NCBI GenBank assembly: GCA_047517485.1
Contig: JAKZSU010000209.1
Coordinates: 1-8,002 of the forward strand
Source of the DNA: JAKZSU01 sp047517485
GTDB taxonomy: Bacteria > Pseudomonadota > Alphaproteobacteria > UBA7887
DNA length: 8,002 bases
Direction: 5' to 3'
Position 1 is the stretch's first letter, and the number at the start of each line of letters is the position of its first letter. The translations under genes were made by a program, and so were the position numbers. The notes under the pieces are model-generated. The model searched no databases and was not told the origin of the DNA. It worked only from the letters and a program-made list of their open reading frames with translations. Below are positions 1 to 5,655 of the stretch, one piece after another.

Positions 1-201
1 CCGGTTAAAGCGATTGTAGACGGTGGTGTGCGGACCATACACATCGGGGCAATCCTGCCAACGACACCCGGACTGCAGCACGTGAAGGATGCCGCTGATG
101 ATACGCCGGTCATCCGCCCGTCGCCGGCCGGCCGCTCGATACGGCAAATGCGGTTGAATCAACGCAAACTGTTGGTCTGACAGCCAGAAATTCCCGATCA
201 T
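1..201 (-). CDS. IS5-family transposase, N-terminal fragment
   Basis: These are the first 67 codons of a transposase, open to the window edge. The protein starts MIGNFWLSDQQF and carries the hallmarks of the IS5-family N-terminal (DUF4096-type) region: the W-L-S-D/E-x-Q-F opening, the DDRRIISGILHVL helix at residues 30-42, the SGCRWQDCP segment, and a YGPHTTVYNRF segment just before the edge. This region precedes the DDE catalytic domain, which is not in the window. A GGAGG ribosome binding site at 211-215 lies 9 bases upstream of the ATG, so the start is well supported. Whether the element is intact cannot be told from here. Confidence 0.88.
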   Translation of the reverse strand, partial: MIGNFWLSDQQFALIQPHLPYRAAGRRRADDRRIISGILHVLQSGCRWQDCPDVYGPHTTVYNRFNR

Positions 202-248
202 CGCTCGAATCCTCCAAAACCAAGGTTCAAGCCATTGAATCTCAATAT

Positions 249-267
249 GGTTAATGAGTTATGACCC
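249..267 (-). repeat. Putative IS terminal inverted repeat (one copy visible)
   Basis: The outermost bases of the element on the minus strand, GGGTCATAACTCATTAACC, look like an IS5-type terminal inverted repeat, and they sit next to CTAG at 267-270. Only one end is in the window, so the repeat cannot be confirmed by pairing. The TAA within it, read 261 to 259, acts as the stop codon of the small gene that the element interrupts. Confidence 0.5.
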
Positions 268-621
268 TAGGTCTCCGTCTGTGGTCTCATCGGACGGCTG
301 GTTGCCCGGCAGCGCTATGGTCAGCATCAGGCTGCTCAGGCTCTTGCCGTGCAGGTCCTGATTGAGGGTCGCGGTGACGCCGCCGCCGCGAATATTGTCG
401 ATGACGAAATTGAGCGCCGCCAATCCCGGCAATTGGTAGCGCCGCACCGGGCCGTCGGCGACTTGGGCGAAGGCCCGCATCACCCGGGCCTCGGTGAGGT
501 CGCGCTCGAGTCGCCGATAGCCGGCCTGGTCATAGGCGATCACCGAGACGTTGACCGCGTGCCCCTTGTCGCCGGCGCGGGTGTGCGCGAGGTCGCGCAC
601 CGTGACAGTCACTTCAGTCAT
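259..621 (-). CDS. DUF4387 / AtuA-like ferredoxin-fold small protein, 3' end altered by IS
   Basis: This is a 120-aa protein of the DUF4387 family (AtuA-associated ferredoxin-like fold). Recognisable motifs are LAHTRAGDKG at residues 11-20, VSVIAYD at about 25-31, the RYQLPGLAALNFVIDN strand-helix segment in the middle and the HGKSLSSLMLTI strand near the end. The role is not established; in many genomes the domain is a neighbour of, or is fused to, a DUF1446 protein, so it is presumed to be a subunit. Its ATG overlaps the upstream gene's TGA (ATGA, 618-621) and there is no Shine-Dalgarno site of its own, which indicates translational coupling. The family core is about 105 residues and is complete. 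The final residues and the TAA stop come from the tip of the inserted IS, so the native tail has been replaced. Confidence 0.85.
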   Translation of the reverse strand: MTEVTVTVRDLAHTRAGDKGHAVNVSVIAYDQAGYRRLERDLTEARVMRAFAQVADGPVRRYQLPGLAALNFVIDNIRGGGVTATLNQDLHGKSLSSLMLTIALPGNQPSDETTDGDLGS

Positions 622-1967
622 GCGGCGCTCAGCACTTCGACGTGCGGGGTGACCAGTTCGCGCGGCAACAGGACCGATTGCACGGCGAGGATTTCCTTGA
701 CTCGGGCCGACGCACCGGCACCGCCCTGCGGCCCGTTGGTGAGCAGGGTCTCGACCTCCCAGCCGATCTCTTCGGCGGCTTCGCGGGACGCGGCGCGCCC
801 GGCGACGCGTAGGCGGACCTCGTAGGGTTCGGGCCGCGCGTCCTGGAGCGCCGCGCCATGCAGGCTTTCGACGCCGATCAGTTCGGCGCGCAGCTCGTCG
901 TAGGCGAAGCCACGCAGCTTGAGCCGCTCCTCGACCACTTGGCCGGCGAGGCGCGCGCGCGCCACCGCGTTGGGGCCGCCATAGGAGATCTCCGCCTCGC
1001 CCATGAAGCCGTCGAAATAGCCGATGCTCACCTTGTAGGTATCGGTACGCGGCCGCGCTTTCGCGCCCCGCACCGCGACCCGGTCGCGCGCGGTCTCGGT
1101 TAGGGCGAGGCCGGTCACGTCGAGCACGCAGTCGGGGGTGATATAGGCGGTCGGGTCATGCATTTCGTAGAGCAGTTGCTCGGTACACGTCATCCGATCG
1201 ACGCGCCCGCCCGAGCCGTCGACCTTGCCGATGGTGACCGCGCCGTCGGCACTCACATCGGCGAAGGGAAAGCCGAGCCGCGCCAATCCCGCGACATCCT
1301 TGGCCCCCGGATCGGCGAAATAGCCGCCGGTCACCTGGCCGGCGCATTCGAGCAAGTGACCGGCGACGGTGGCCTGCGCGAGGCGGTCGTAGTCGTCGTA
1401 TGACCACCCCAGGCGATGCATCATCGGCGCGACGAACAGCGACGGGTCGGCGACCCGGCCGGTCATCACCACTTCGGCGCCGGTGTCGAGCGCCAGGCAT
1501 ACCGCGTCGGCGCCGAGATAGGCGTTGGCGGCGGCCATGCGCGGCAGGATCGATTCGAGCGGCGCGTCGGTCTCGAGCAAGCGAAGCGCGGGCAGCGCGC
1601 GCACGATTTCGGCGACATCGTCGCCGAGCAACGCGGCACAGCGGAGATCATCAAGGCCGGATTGGCGCGCGATCTCGCAGACCCGGTGCGCGGCACCACG
1701 CGGATTCGCCGCGCCCATATTGCTGACGATGGTGATACCGCGCGTCACACAAGCCGGCAGGACCGCCGTCATCCGTTCGGCCAGGCGCGGATTGAAACCG
1801 GCGTTCGCATCATGATGCATGGCCAGCGACGCCAATGCGATGGTGCGCTCGGCAAGACATTCGAAGGCGAGAAAATCGATATCCCCTTGCTCCGCGAGCT
1901 CGAGCGCCGGCTCCCAGCGATCGCCGGCATAGCCCGCGCCGCAGCCGATGCGCACCGTCTCCGTCAT
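618..1967 (-). CDS. AtuA-family (DUF1446) protein
   Basis: This is a 449-aa protein of the DUF1446 family, annotated as acyclic terpene utilization AtuA because the Pseudomonas founder lies in the citronellol/geraniol cluster. Family signatures are RIGCGAGYAGDR (residues 6-17), DFLAFECLAERT (31-42), IVSNMGAANPRGAA (80-93), TGRVADPS (169-176), ECAGQVTGGYFADPG (207-221) and EQLLYEMHDPTAYITPD (263-279). The length is normal for the stand-alone form. The biochemical activity is unknown, and the protein is probably cytosolic since no signal peptide is seen. No geranyl-CoA carboxylase or other terpene gene is visible, so the terpene role is not supported here; the family also occurs beside unrelated acyl-CoA metabolism genes. 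The start is supported by GAGGAGA about 10 bases upstream. It is the first visible gene of an operon with the DUF4387 gene. Confidence 0.9.
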   Translation of the reverse strand: MTETVRIGCGAGYAGDRWEPALELAEQGDIDFLAFECLAERTIALASLAMHHDANAGFNPRLAERMTAVLPACVTRGITIVSNMGAANPRGAAHRVCEIARQSGLDDLRCAALLGDDVAEIVRALPALRLLETDAPLESILPRMAAANAYLGADAVCLALDTGAEVVMTGRVADPSLFVAPMMHRLGWSYDDYDRLAQATVAGHLLECAGQVTGGYFADPGAKDVAGLARLGFPFADVSADGAVTIGKVDGSGGRVDRMTCTEQLLYEMHDPTAYITPDCVLDVTGLALTETARDRVAVRGAKARPRTDTYKVSIGYFDGFMGEAEISYGGPNAVARARLAGQVVEERLKLRGFAYDELRAELIGVESLHGAALQDARPEPYEVRLRVAGRAASREAAEEIGWEVETLLTNGPQGGAGASARVKEILAVQSVLLPRELVTPHVEVLSAA

Positions 1968-2190
1968 TGTGCTTTTGTCTCCTCGTCGCCAGTGCCGCCG
2001 AGTGTGGCGCCCCGGCGCCGCCGTGGCAATCGGCTTAGCAGCGAGGTCTGATTGGCAGAGTTCGCGCGCGCTATTCTCCTGGTTCGCACTCGTCGTTCAG
2101 CTGAAATTCAGAATCGGTGCGCTATTTTGATAGCATTCGGGTCCGTCACCAACGGGTCCGCCAATCACCGAACGAATGGAAACTCTAATT
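1968..2190. other. Divergent intergenic region between AtuA operon and coiled-coil gene
   Basis: This gap of about 220 bases must hold the promoters of both divergent transcription units, but I see no convincing -35/-10 pair on either strand. It contains a palindromic TTCAG cluster at 2096-2111 and a direct repeat CGGGTCCG at 2138-2145 and 2153-2160 (15 bases apart, each followed within a few bases by TCACC or CAATCACC). Near the AtuA start there is a GC-rich stretch with two GGCGCC palindromes. No small gene with a ribosome binding site is visible. Confidence 0.5.
2096..2111. promoter_or_regulatory. Possible operator: alternating TTCAG half-sites
   Basis: The sequence TTCAGCTGAAATTCAG reads as TTCAG-CTGAA-A-TTCAG. 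This gives two overlapping palindromes, TTCAGCTGAA (perfect, 10 bp) and CTGAAATTCAG (11 bp with a central base). It lies between two divergent genes, where a shared repressor site would be expected. No regulator is encoded beside it, and a chance origin cannot be excluded. Confidence 0.25.
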
Positions 2191-2712
2191 ATGTCTCGAT
2201 CGCTCATGCCACATTTTCTGGCCATCGCCCTCTTCGTCACCGGCGGACTTGCCACGCCCAGTATCGCCTCGATCGAAGACGCTGGATTGGCTTCGGAAGA
2301 CCTCTTGAACGGTATCTTACGAGACGTGATCGATCGCACGCTGGATGCCGCGCGCGAGGAGGTTCGGCGCAACACCTGGGTCGATCCGGCGGACCCCGCC
2401 GACGCCTACCAACCCGTGCCCGCCGACGCCTCGGCGGAAACCAGGCGCGAGTTGGACCAACTCTACGCGGAGCACGATCGTAAGATCGCCAAGCTGGAAG
2501 CGGAGCTAGATCACAAACTCGGAAAGGCCGAGAGCGAATTCGAGCGCGAGGCGGCAAAGGAGGACAAAACCGAGAAGATCGTGGAAAAGCGCGCCAAGCT
2601 CGAAGAAAAAGTCGATAAAGCCTATGCCAAGTTCGAAGAGAAAATCGACGAAGAAAACGCGCGGTTCGCCGAGAAACGCGACAAGATTTTGCGCGAGCGA
2701 CGGGACAGCTAG
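2191..2712 (+). CDS. Exported hypothetical protein with hendecad coiled-coil
   Basis: I do not recognise a named family. From the ATG at 2191 the protein is 173 aa. It begins MSRSLMPHF followed by a hydrophobic stretch to about residue 22 and a plausible cleavage site after SIA (residue 26), so it is probably periplasmic. An in-frame ATG at 2176 would add five residues, but it has no ribosome binding site and would put extra charge before the signal; 2191 is preferred, though its own site is weak. Residues 84-170 are a long, very charged helix with 11-residue units: AKLEAELDHKL (100-110), GKAESEFEREA, AKEDKTEKIVE, then after a two-residue KR skip AKLEEKVDKAY, AKFEEKIDEEN and ARFAEKRDKIL (157-167). 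The expected structure is a homo-oligomeric coiled coil, or an amphipathic helix lying on a membrane. The segment before it (about 65-82) is proline- and aspartate-rich, like a linker. The gene stands alone. Confidence 0.75.
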   Translation: MSRSLMPHFLAIALFVTGGLATPSIASIEDAGLASEDLLNGILRDVIDRTLDAAREEVRRNTWVDPADPADAYQPVPADASAETRRELDQLYAEHDRKIAKLEAELDHKLGKAESEFEREAAKEDKTEKIVEKRAKLEEKVDKAYAKFEEKIDEENARFAEKRDKILRERRDS

Positions 2713-2812
2713 GACCCTTTCCGCCGAGAATCTTCGGGCACTCATCCCACATCGGCTAAGTCTGATTTCCCCTTGGGCGACTTCGCGCTACAGTCTGGCC
2801 GGACACCAGTGT

Positions 2813-2817
2813 GGAGG
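2813..2817 (+). promoter_or_regulatory. Ribosome binding site GGAGG deciding the propeller start
   Basis: GGAGG lies 5 bases upstream of the ATG at 2823. It would lie inside the coding region if the in-frame GTG at 2811 were used. This supports 2823 as the real start and the protein beginning MRVLAGTTDGIYSV. Confidence 0.75.
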
Positions 2818-2822
2818 ATGCG

Positions 2823-3815
2823 ATGAGGGTTTTGGCGGGGACAACCGATGGGATTTATTCGGTCGATGGCGGCGCGGCGCGACGGGTGTTGGAGAGTCGC
2901 TGCGTTCGCGACCTGGTTCTTTCGGGTGATCGCCTGTTCGCGGGAACCGATGCCGGCGCGTTCGTCTCCGACGACGGCGCCGAGACGTGGTCGCCCGCCG
3001 GCCTGGAGGAACGCCAGGTTTGGCAGATCCGCGGCGCCGGAGACGGCGTCCTCTACGCCAGCACCCAACCGGCGGGGCTATTTCGCAGTGACGACGCAGG
3101 TGCCAGTTGGGTCGAAATCGAATCGCTCCTCGCGGTGCCGGAAGCCGGCGAATGGTGCCTGCCCGTCGTACCACCGACCGCGGCGCGGGCGCGGGCGTTG
3201 GTGATCGATGCCGATGATCCGCGACGACTCTGGGTTGGGGTCGAGGTCGGCGGCATCATGCGCACCGCCGACAGCGGCAAATCGTGGCGCCTCGATCTGC
3301 CGGGAGGCAATCCCGACCTGCACATGATGTTCGCGCATCCGGCGCGGCCCGACGTGCTCTTTGCCTCGACCGGCTATGGCCGCCTGGACGGCGAGGCTGA
3401 GCGAATCGAGGGCAACGCCGGGGTATTTCGCTCCGCCGACGGCGGCGCGACTTGGGCCTATGTCTGGGCCGGCATCACGCCGCGGTATTCGCGGCCGATG
3501 TGTATCGATCCGCGGACGCCGCACGCGCTTACCGTCGCTAGCGCGCCGTCGGCGTTTTCCAGTTGCAAGGACGACGGCGGCGCCCAGGCGATGCTGTTTC
3601 GCTCGGAAGACGAAGGCGAGACCTGGCGCTCGCTGTGCGATGACGCGCACACCCCGTCGCCGGCGAATTTCCATGGCCTGGCGCCCGATCCCGAAATCCC
3701 CGGCGGCGTGGTCATCGGCACCGATACCGGCGAAGTCTGGCGGGTCGGCAACGACGGCGATTGGACCGAACTCGGTTCCGGGATGCCGGCGGTCGCGTCG
3801 GTGCTCGCGATCTAA
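2823..3815 (+). CDS. Asp-box (BNR/sortilin-like) beta-propeller protein
   Basis: This is a 330-aa protein with five clear Asp-box motifs (S/T-x-D-x-G-x-S/T-W): SDDGAETW (49-56), SDDAGASW (89-96), TADSGKSW (148-155), SADGGATW (204-211) and SEDEGETW (261-268). A degenerate sixth blade is at NDGDWTEL (310-317). This is the pattern of the WD40/YVTN/BNR-like repeat proteins related to sialidase, VPS10/sortilin and Ycf48 propellers. Residues between the boxes form the usual blade pattern (GTDAGAF, LYASTQPAGLF, LWVGVEVGGI, VVIGTDTGEVW). There is no signal peptide or membrane segment, so it is probably cytosolic. Sialidase catalytic residues are not evident and Asp-boxes alone do not imply hydrolysis, so a binding or scaffold role is as likely as an enzyme. 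It is a single gene, and its TAA stop shares bases with the TAG of the convergent protease frame. Confidence 0.82.
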   Translation: MRVLAGTTDGIYSVDGGAARRVLESRCVRDLVLSGDRLFAGTDAGAFVSDDGAETWSPAGLEERQVWQIRGAGDGVLYASTQPAGLFRSDDAGASWVEIESLLAVPEAGEWCLPVVPPTAARARALVIDADDPRRLWVGVEVGGIMRTADSGKSWRLDLPGGNPDLHMMFAHPARPDVLFASTGYGRLDGEAERIEGNAGVFRSADGGATWAYVWAGITPRYSRPMCIDPRTPHALTVASAPSAFSSCKDDGGAQAMLFRSEDEGETWRSLCDDAHTPSPANFHGLAPDPEIPGGVVIGTDTGEVWRVGNDGDWTELGSGMPAVASVLAI

Positions 3816-4219
3816 CTATTTGCCGACAAGGTGAAATACGTCTCGCACGACCGCTGACCGCCACTCACCACCCACAGCCGACCGCTCGGCGTTGCGTCGA
3901 AATCGGCTTCCAGGCCGAGGGTACGGGGACCGGGGCGCGCCGATGACTCGAGCGCCTTGCCGGCGCGGGCCTCGCGAACCGCCCCGCTGTCCGGATCGAT
4001 CGCCCCCTTGAGGTCGTAGAGCACGCCATCGCGCCGGATTTGGCCAACCACGCGATCGCCGTCGCGGGTCAGGGACATCGACCACGATTTACCGCACGCA
4101 TCGTCGGCGACCCCGCTGCGCCAAATCTCGCTGCCCGGCGACGCGACGCGCAATGCGGGTGGCGCGGGCGCCCGTGCGGACGGCGCTAGCGCCAACACCG
4201 TCTCGGTGGGCTCGATCCC
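3812..4219 (-). pseudogene. Severed C-terminal domain of the M48 protease (out of frame)
   Basis: This stretch reads as good protein in the frame +1 to the protease: GIEPTETVLALAPSARAPAP, a Pro/Ala-rich linker, then about 105 residues of beta-rich sequence (SEIWRSGVADDACGKSW ... LKGAIDPDSG ... LGLEADFDA ... RLWVVSGGQRSCETYF). It has no start codon or ribosome binding site. The same frame upstream of about 4235 turns into arginine/serine-rich nonsense opposite the protease. Removing one base near 4217-4226 joins it to the protease as residues 384-518 of a 518-aa protein. Two cysteines (425 and 508 in restored numbering) could form a disulphide in the periplasm. The domain family is not one I recognise. 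Its TAG stop overlaps the propeller gene's TAA, a compact gene end that supports this frame as the native one. Confidence 0.72.
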
Positions 4220-5369
4220 GGCGCGCCGGCCTCGGCGACGGCGTCGGCTGATTGGCGACCGCCACGATGACCGCGCTCGGATCGTCCCCGGCATCGGGCA
4301 GCAGGGGCAGACCGGCGACCCGCTTGGCCTCGATCTCTCGCGCCACCTGTTCAAGCGCGAGTACGCGATGCACCGTGGTCGGATGCGATGTCGCGTAGGC
4401 GATGGAATTGGGATTGGCGGCGCCCAGGCGGCGGAAGAAATTGGGCCCCCGGGAGAGATCGAATCCGGCGCGGGCGAAAATATAGAGGCCCATGTAATCG
4501 GCCTCGGATTCGAAATCTTGCGAATAGGCCCCGGCGCCCGCCGAGGCACCGATATCGGAGAATCCGCCCTGGGTATTGACCCCGGCGGCGGCGAGCACGT
4601 CGAACACCAGCCCGACCAGGGCGCCGGTGGTGGCATTCTGCCGCTGTGCCTCGCCATGGCGGAGCAGATTGTGGGCATATTCGTGCGCCAAGACCAAGGC
4701 CAGCTCGTCATCGTTGGCGGTAAAGCGGAGCAGCCCCTGGGTAATGATCACTTGCTTGCCGTCGGCAAACGCATTGACCATATCTTGCCGCGTCAAGTTG
4801 ACCGGATAGGCGCACTGGGTGTCGGGCTCGACGCTCAGCGCCATACGTTGCCCGTCCCGTTCGATAACAAAGGGAATACCGCCGGGCCAATTGGCGGTGC
4901 CGCCGATCATCTCGGCCACCCGTTCGGTCGCCGCCTCGTTCTCGGGAATCCGGACGTTGCCGATGCTGCGCACGATATCCCCGCGTCGCAGGCCCGCCCG
5001 ATCGGCGGGCGAGCCCGGCACGACATCGACGAGCTCGGCGGCACTGCCGAGACCGAGCGCGGTGCCGGCGACGGCGCGAAATTCCGAGCCCACGGTTGCC
5101 TGGTTGAGGACGAATATCCCGACCGCCGGCACGGTATGGCCGGCGCAGTCGCGGTGCGCCGCAATGGAGATGCGCTGTTGCACGCGGTAGAGCCGGACAT
5201 GGTCCTCGACCAACGCGATCAACGCCATTTCGCGCTGCTTATAGATTTCCTGGCGTGCCGCCGCGGGATCGACTTGGACTTGCTTGAGAGTCGGTCCGGC
5301 GCAGGCGGCGATAGCGGTGAATGCCAGCCCTATCAACACCATTCGCCCGGGATAAAAAAACCTCGGCAT
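4089..5369 (-). CDS. PDZ-containing M48 family metalloprotease lipoprotein (frameshifted at 3' end)
   Basis: This is a zinc metalloprotease of the M48 (HtpX/Oma1/BepA) clan. As written it is 426 aa, but only residues 1 to about 382 are native. Residues 1-23 form a lipoprotein signal with lipobox IAAC and lipidated Cys23; residue 24 is Ala, which suggests the outer membrane. A PDZ-like domain follows (about 94-185, with VVPGSPADRAGLRRGDIV and a return strand at FVIERDGQRMALSV). The protease domain runs from about 190 to 345: HEYAH (229-233) supplies the zinc-binding HExxH, FESEADYMGLY (286-296) holds the third ligand E287 and D291, and SHPTT (328-332) is the usual late motif. The start at 5369 is fixed by GGGAGGA five bases upstream; the open frame continues to 5528, but that extension has no signal or site. 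After about residue 382 the frame becomes arginine-rich shadow sequence and stops at 4089. A likely role is quality control of envelope proteins, inferred from the family. Confidence 0.85.
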   Translation of the reverse strand: MPRFFYPGRMVLIGLAFTAIAACAGPTLKQVQVDPAAARQEIYKQREMALIALVEDHVRLYRVQQRISIAAHRDCAGHTVPAVGIFVLNQATVGSEFRAVAGTALGLGSAAELVDVVPGSPADRAGLRRGDIVRSIGNVRIPENEAATERVAEMIGGTANWPGGIPFVIERDGQRMALSVEPDTQCAYPVNLTRQDMVNAFADGKQVIITQGLLRFTANDDELALVLAHEYAHNLLRHGEAQRQNATTGALVGLVFDVLAAAGVNTQGGFSDIGASAGAGAYSQDFESEADYMGLYIFARAGFDLSRGPNFFRRLGAANPNSIAYATSHPTTVHRVLALEQVAREIEAKRVAGLPLLPDAGDDPSAVIVAVANQPTPSPRPARRDRAHRDGVGASAVRTGARATRIARRVAGQRDLAQRGRRRCVR

Positions 5370-5374
5370 ATTGT

Positions 5375-5379
5375 CCTCC
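5375..5379 (-). promoter_or_regulatory. Ribosome binding site GGAGG of the M48 lipoprotein gene
   Basis: The minus strand reads GGGAGGACAAT directly before the ATG at 5369, with five bases between GGAGG and the start. Together with the lipoprotein signal that begins at this ATG, it rules out the upstream in-frame ATG at 5528. Confidence 0.8.
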
Positions 5380-5429
5380 CTCTCAAATCGGTCACGCAGC
5401 ACGGAATAATGTTTATGATATGCTCTACA

Positions 5430-5458
5430 AACATACACGAGAATTTCCGCAACAACAA
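5430..5458 (-). promoter_or_regulatory. Candidate sigma-70-type promoter for the M48 gene
   Basis: On the minus strand TTGTTG (5458-5453) and TATGTT (5435-5430) are separated by 17 bases, about 60 bases upstream of the start codon at 5369. This lies in the most AT-rich part of the intergenic region (about 5400-5465). The match to consensus is moderate (3/6 and 4/6), and other hexamer pairs in the same AT-rich patch are almost as good. Confidence 0.3.
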
Positions 5459-5655
5459 CCCCTTCCCCGTGTATCGACGGCGATAACGAGTGGCGTGGAG
5501 TACGATTGAAACCCCCGATCAATTCCATTAAAGGCTACGGACCGCAATCGGCCGCGAGCCCGGGAATGACGATGCGCCTGGCAATGAGATCGAACAGAAG
5601 CCGACCGGTGAAATTAGCGGCCCGCCACGGGACCGCGTTGCCTTCGATCTAATCC

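Larger units (their letters stand above)
1..270 (-). mobile_element. IS5-family insertion sequence, left end (partial)
   Basis: This is the transposase-5' end of an IS5-family element that continues beyond the left edge. The transposase start lies about 65 bases inside the inferred tip. Read on the minus strand, the tip is GGGTCATAACTCATTAACC (267 back to 249), preceded by CTAG at 267-270, a target type used by some IS5 subgroups such as IS427. The DNA from about 205 to 267 is visibly more AT-rich than its neighbours. The exact boundary is inferred because the other terminal repeat is outside the window. The insertion point is within the last codons of the neighbouring small gene. Confidence 0.8.
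5370..5655. other. Divergent intergenic region between M48 protease and EamA transporter
   Basis: This is a gap of 286 bases. The protease-proximal half (about 5400-5520) is AT-rich and holds the candidate minus-strand promoter. The half next to the transporter (5530-5655) is GC-rich, with no obvious promoter and no Shine-Dalgarno site for the transporter. Short open stretches occur on both strands (plus 5566-5652, 28 codons; minus 5648-5535, 37 codons without a start codon), but neither has the signals of a gene. Confidence 0.5.

Noticed and set aside
1416..2051. Plus-strand open frame (211 codons) opposite the AtuA-family gene
   Set aside because: It is antisense to well-conserved DUF1446 motifs, with a low-complexity His/Arg/Gly-rich translation and no start signals.
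2811..2822. GTG at 2811 as start of the propeller gene
   Set aside because: The GGAGG at 2813-2817 would fall inside the coding sequence; the ATG at 2823 has ideal spacing to it.
4206..5486. Long plus-strand open frame (426 codons) opposite the M48 protease gene
   Set aside because: It is the antisense of a gene with clear HEYAH, PDZ and lipobox motifs. It has no ribosome binding site, and its composition is typical of an open antisense frame in GC-rich DNA.
5370..5528. N-terminal extension of the M48 protease to the ATG at 5528
   Set aside because: It would bury the lipoprotein signal 53 residues inside the protein, and the strong ribosome binding site belongs to the ATG at 5369.
5535..5648. 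Minus-strand open frame of 37 codons ending in a TAG at 5535 with protein-like composition
   Set aside because: It has no start codon and is bounded by a stop at 5649-5651; I recognise no family. It could be a gene remnant, but the evidence is too thin.
5566..5652. 28-codon plus-strand frame ending just before the EamA start (possible leader peptide)
   Set aside because: No ribosome binding site, no hairpin or attenuator structure, and an ordinary amino-acid content.
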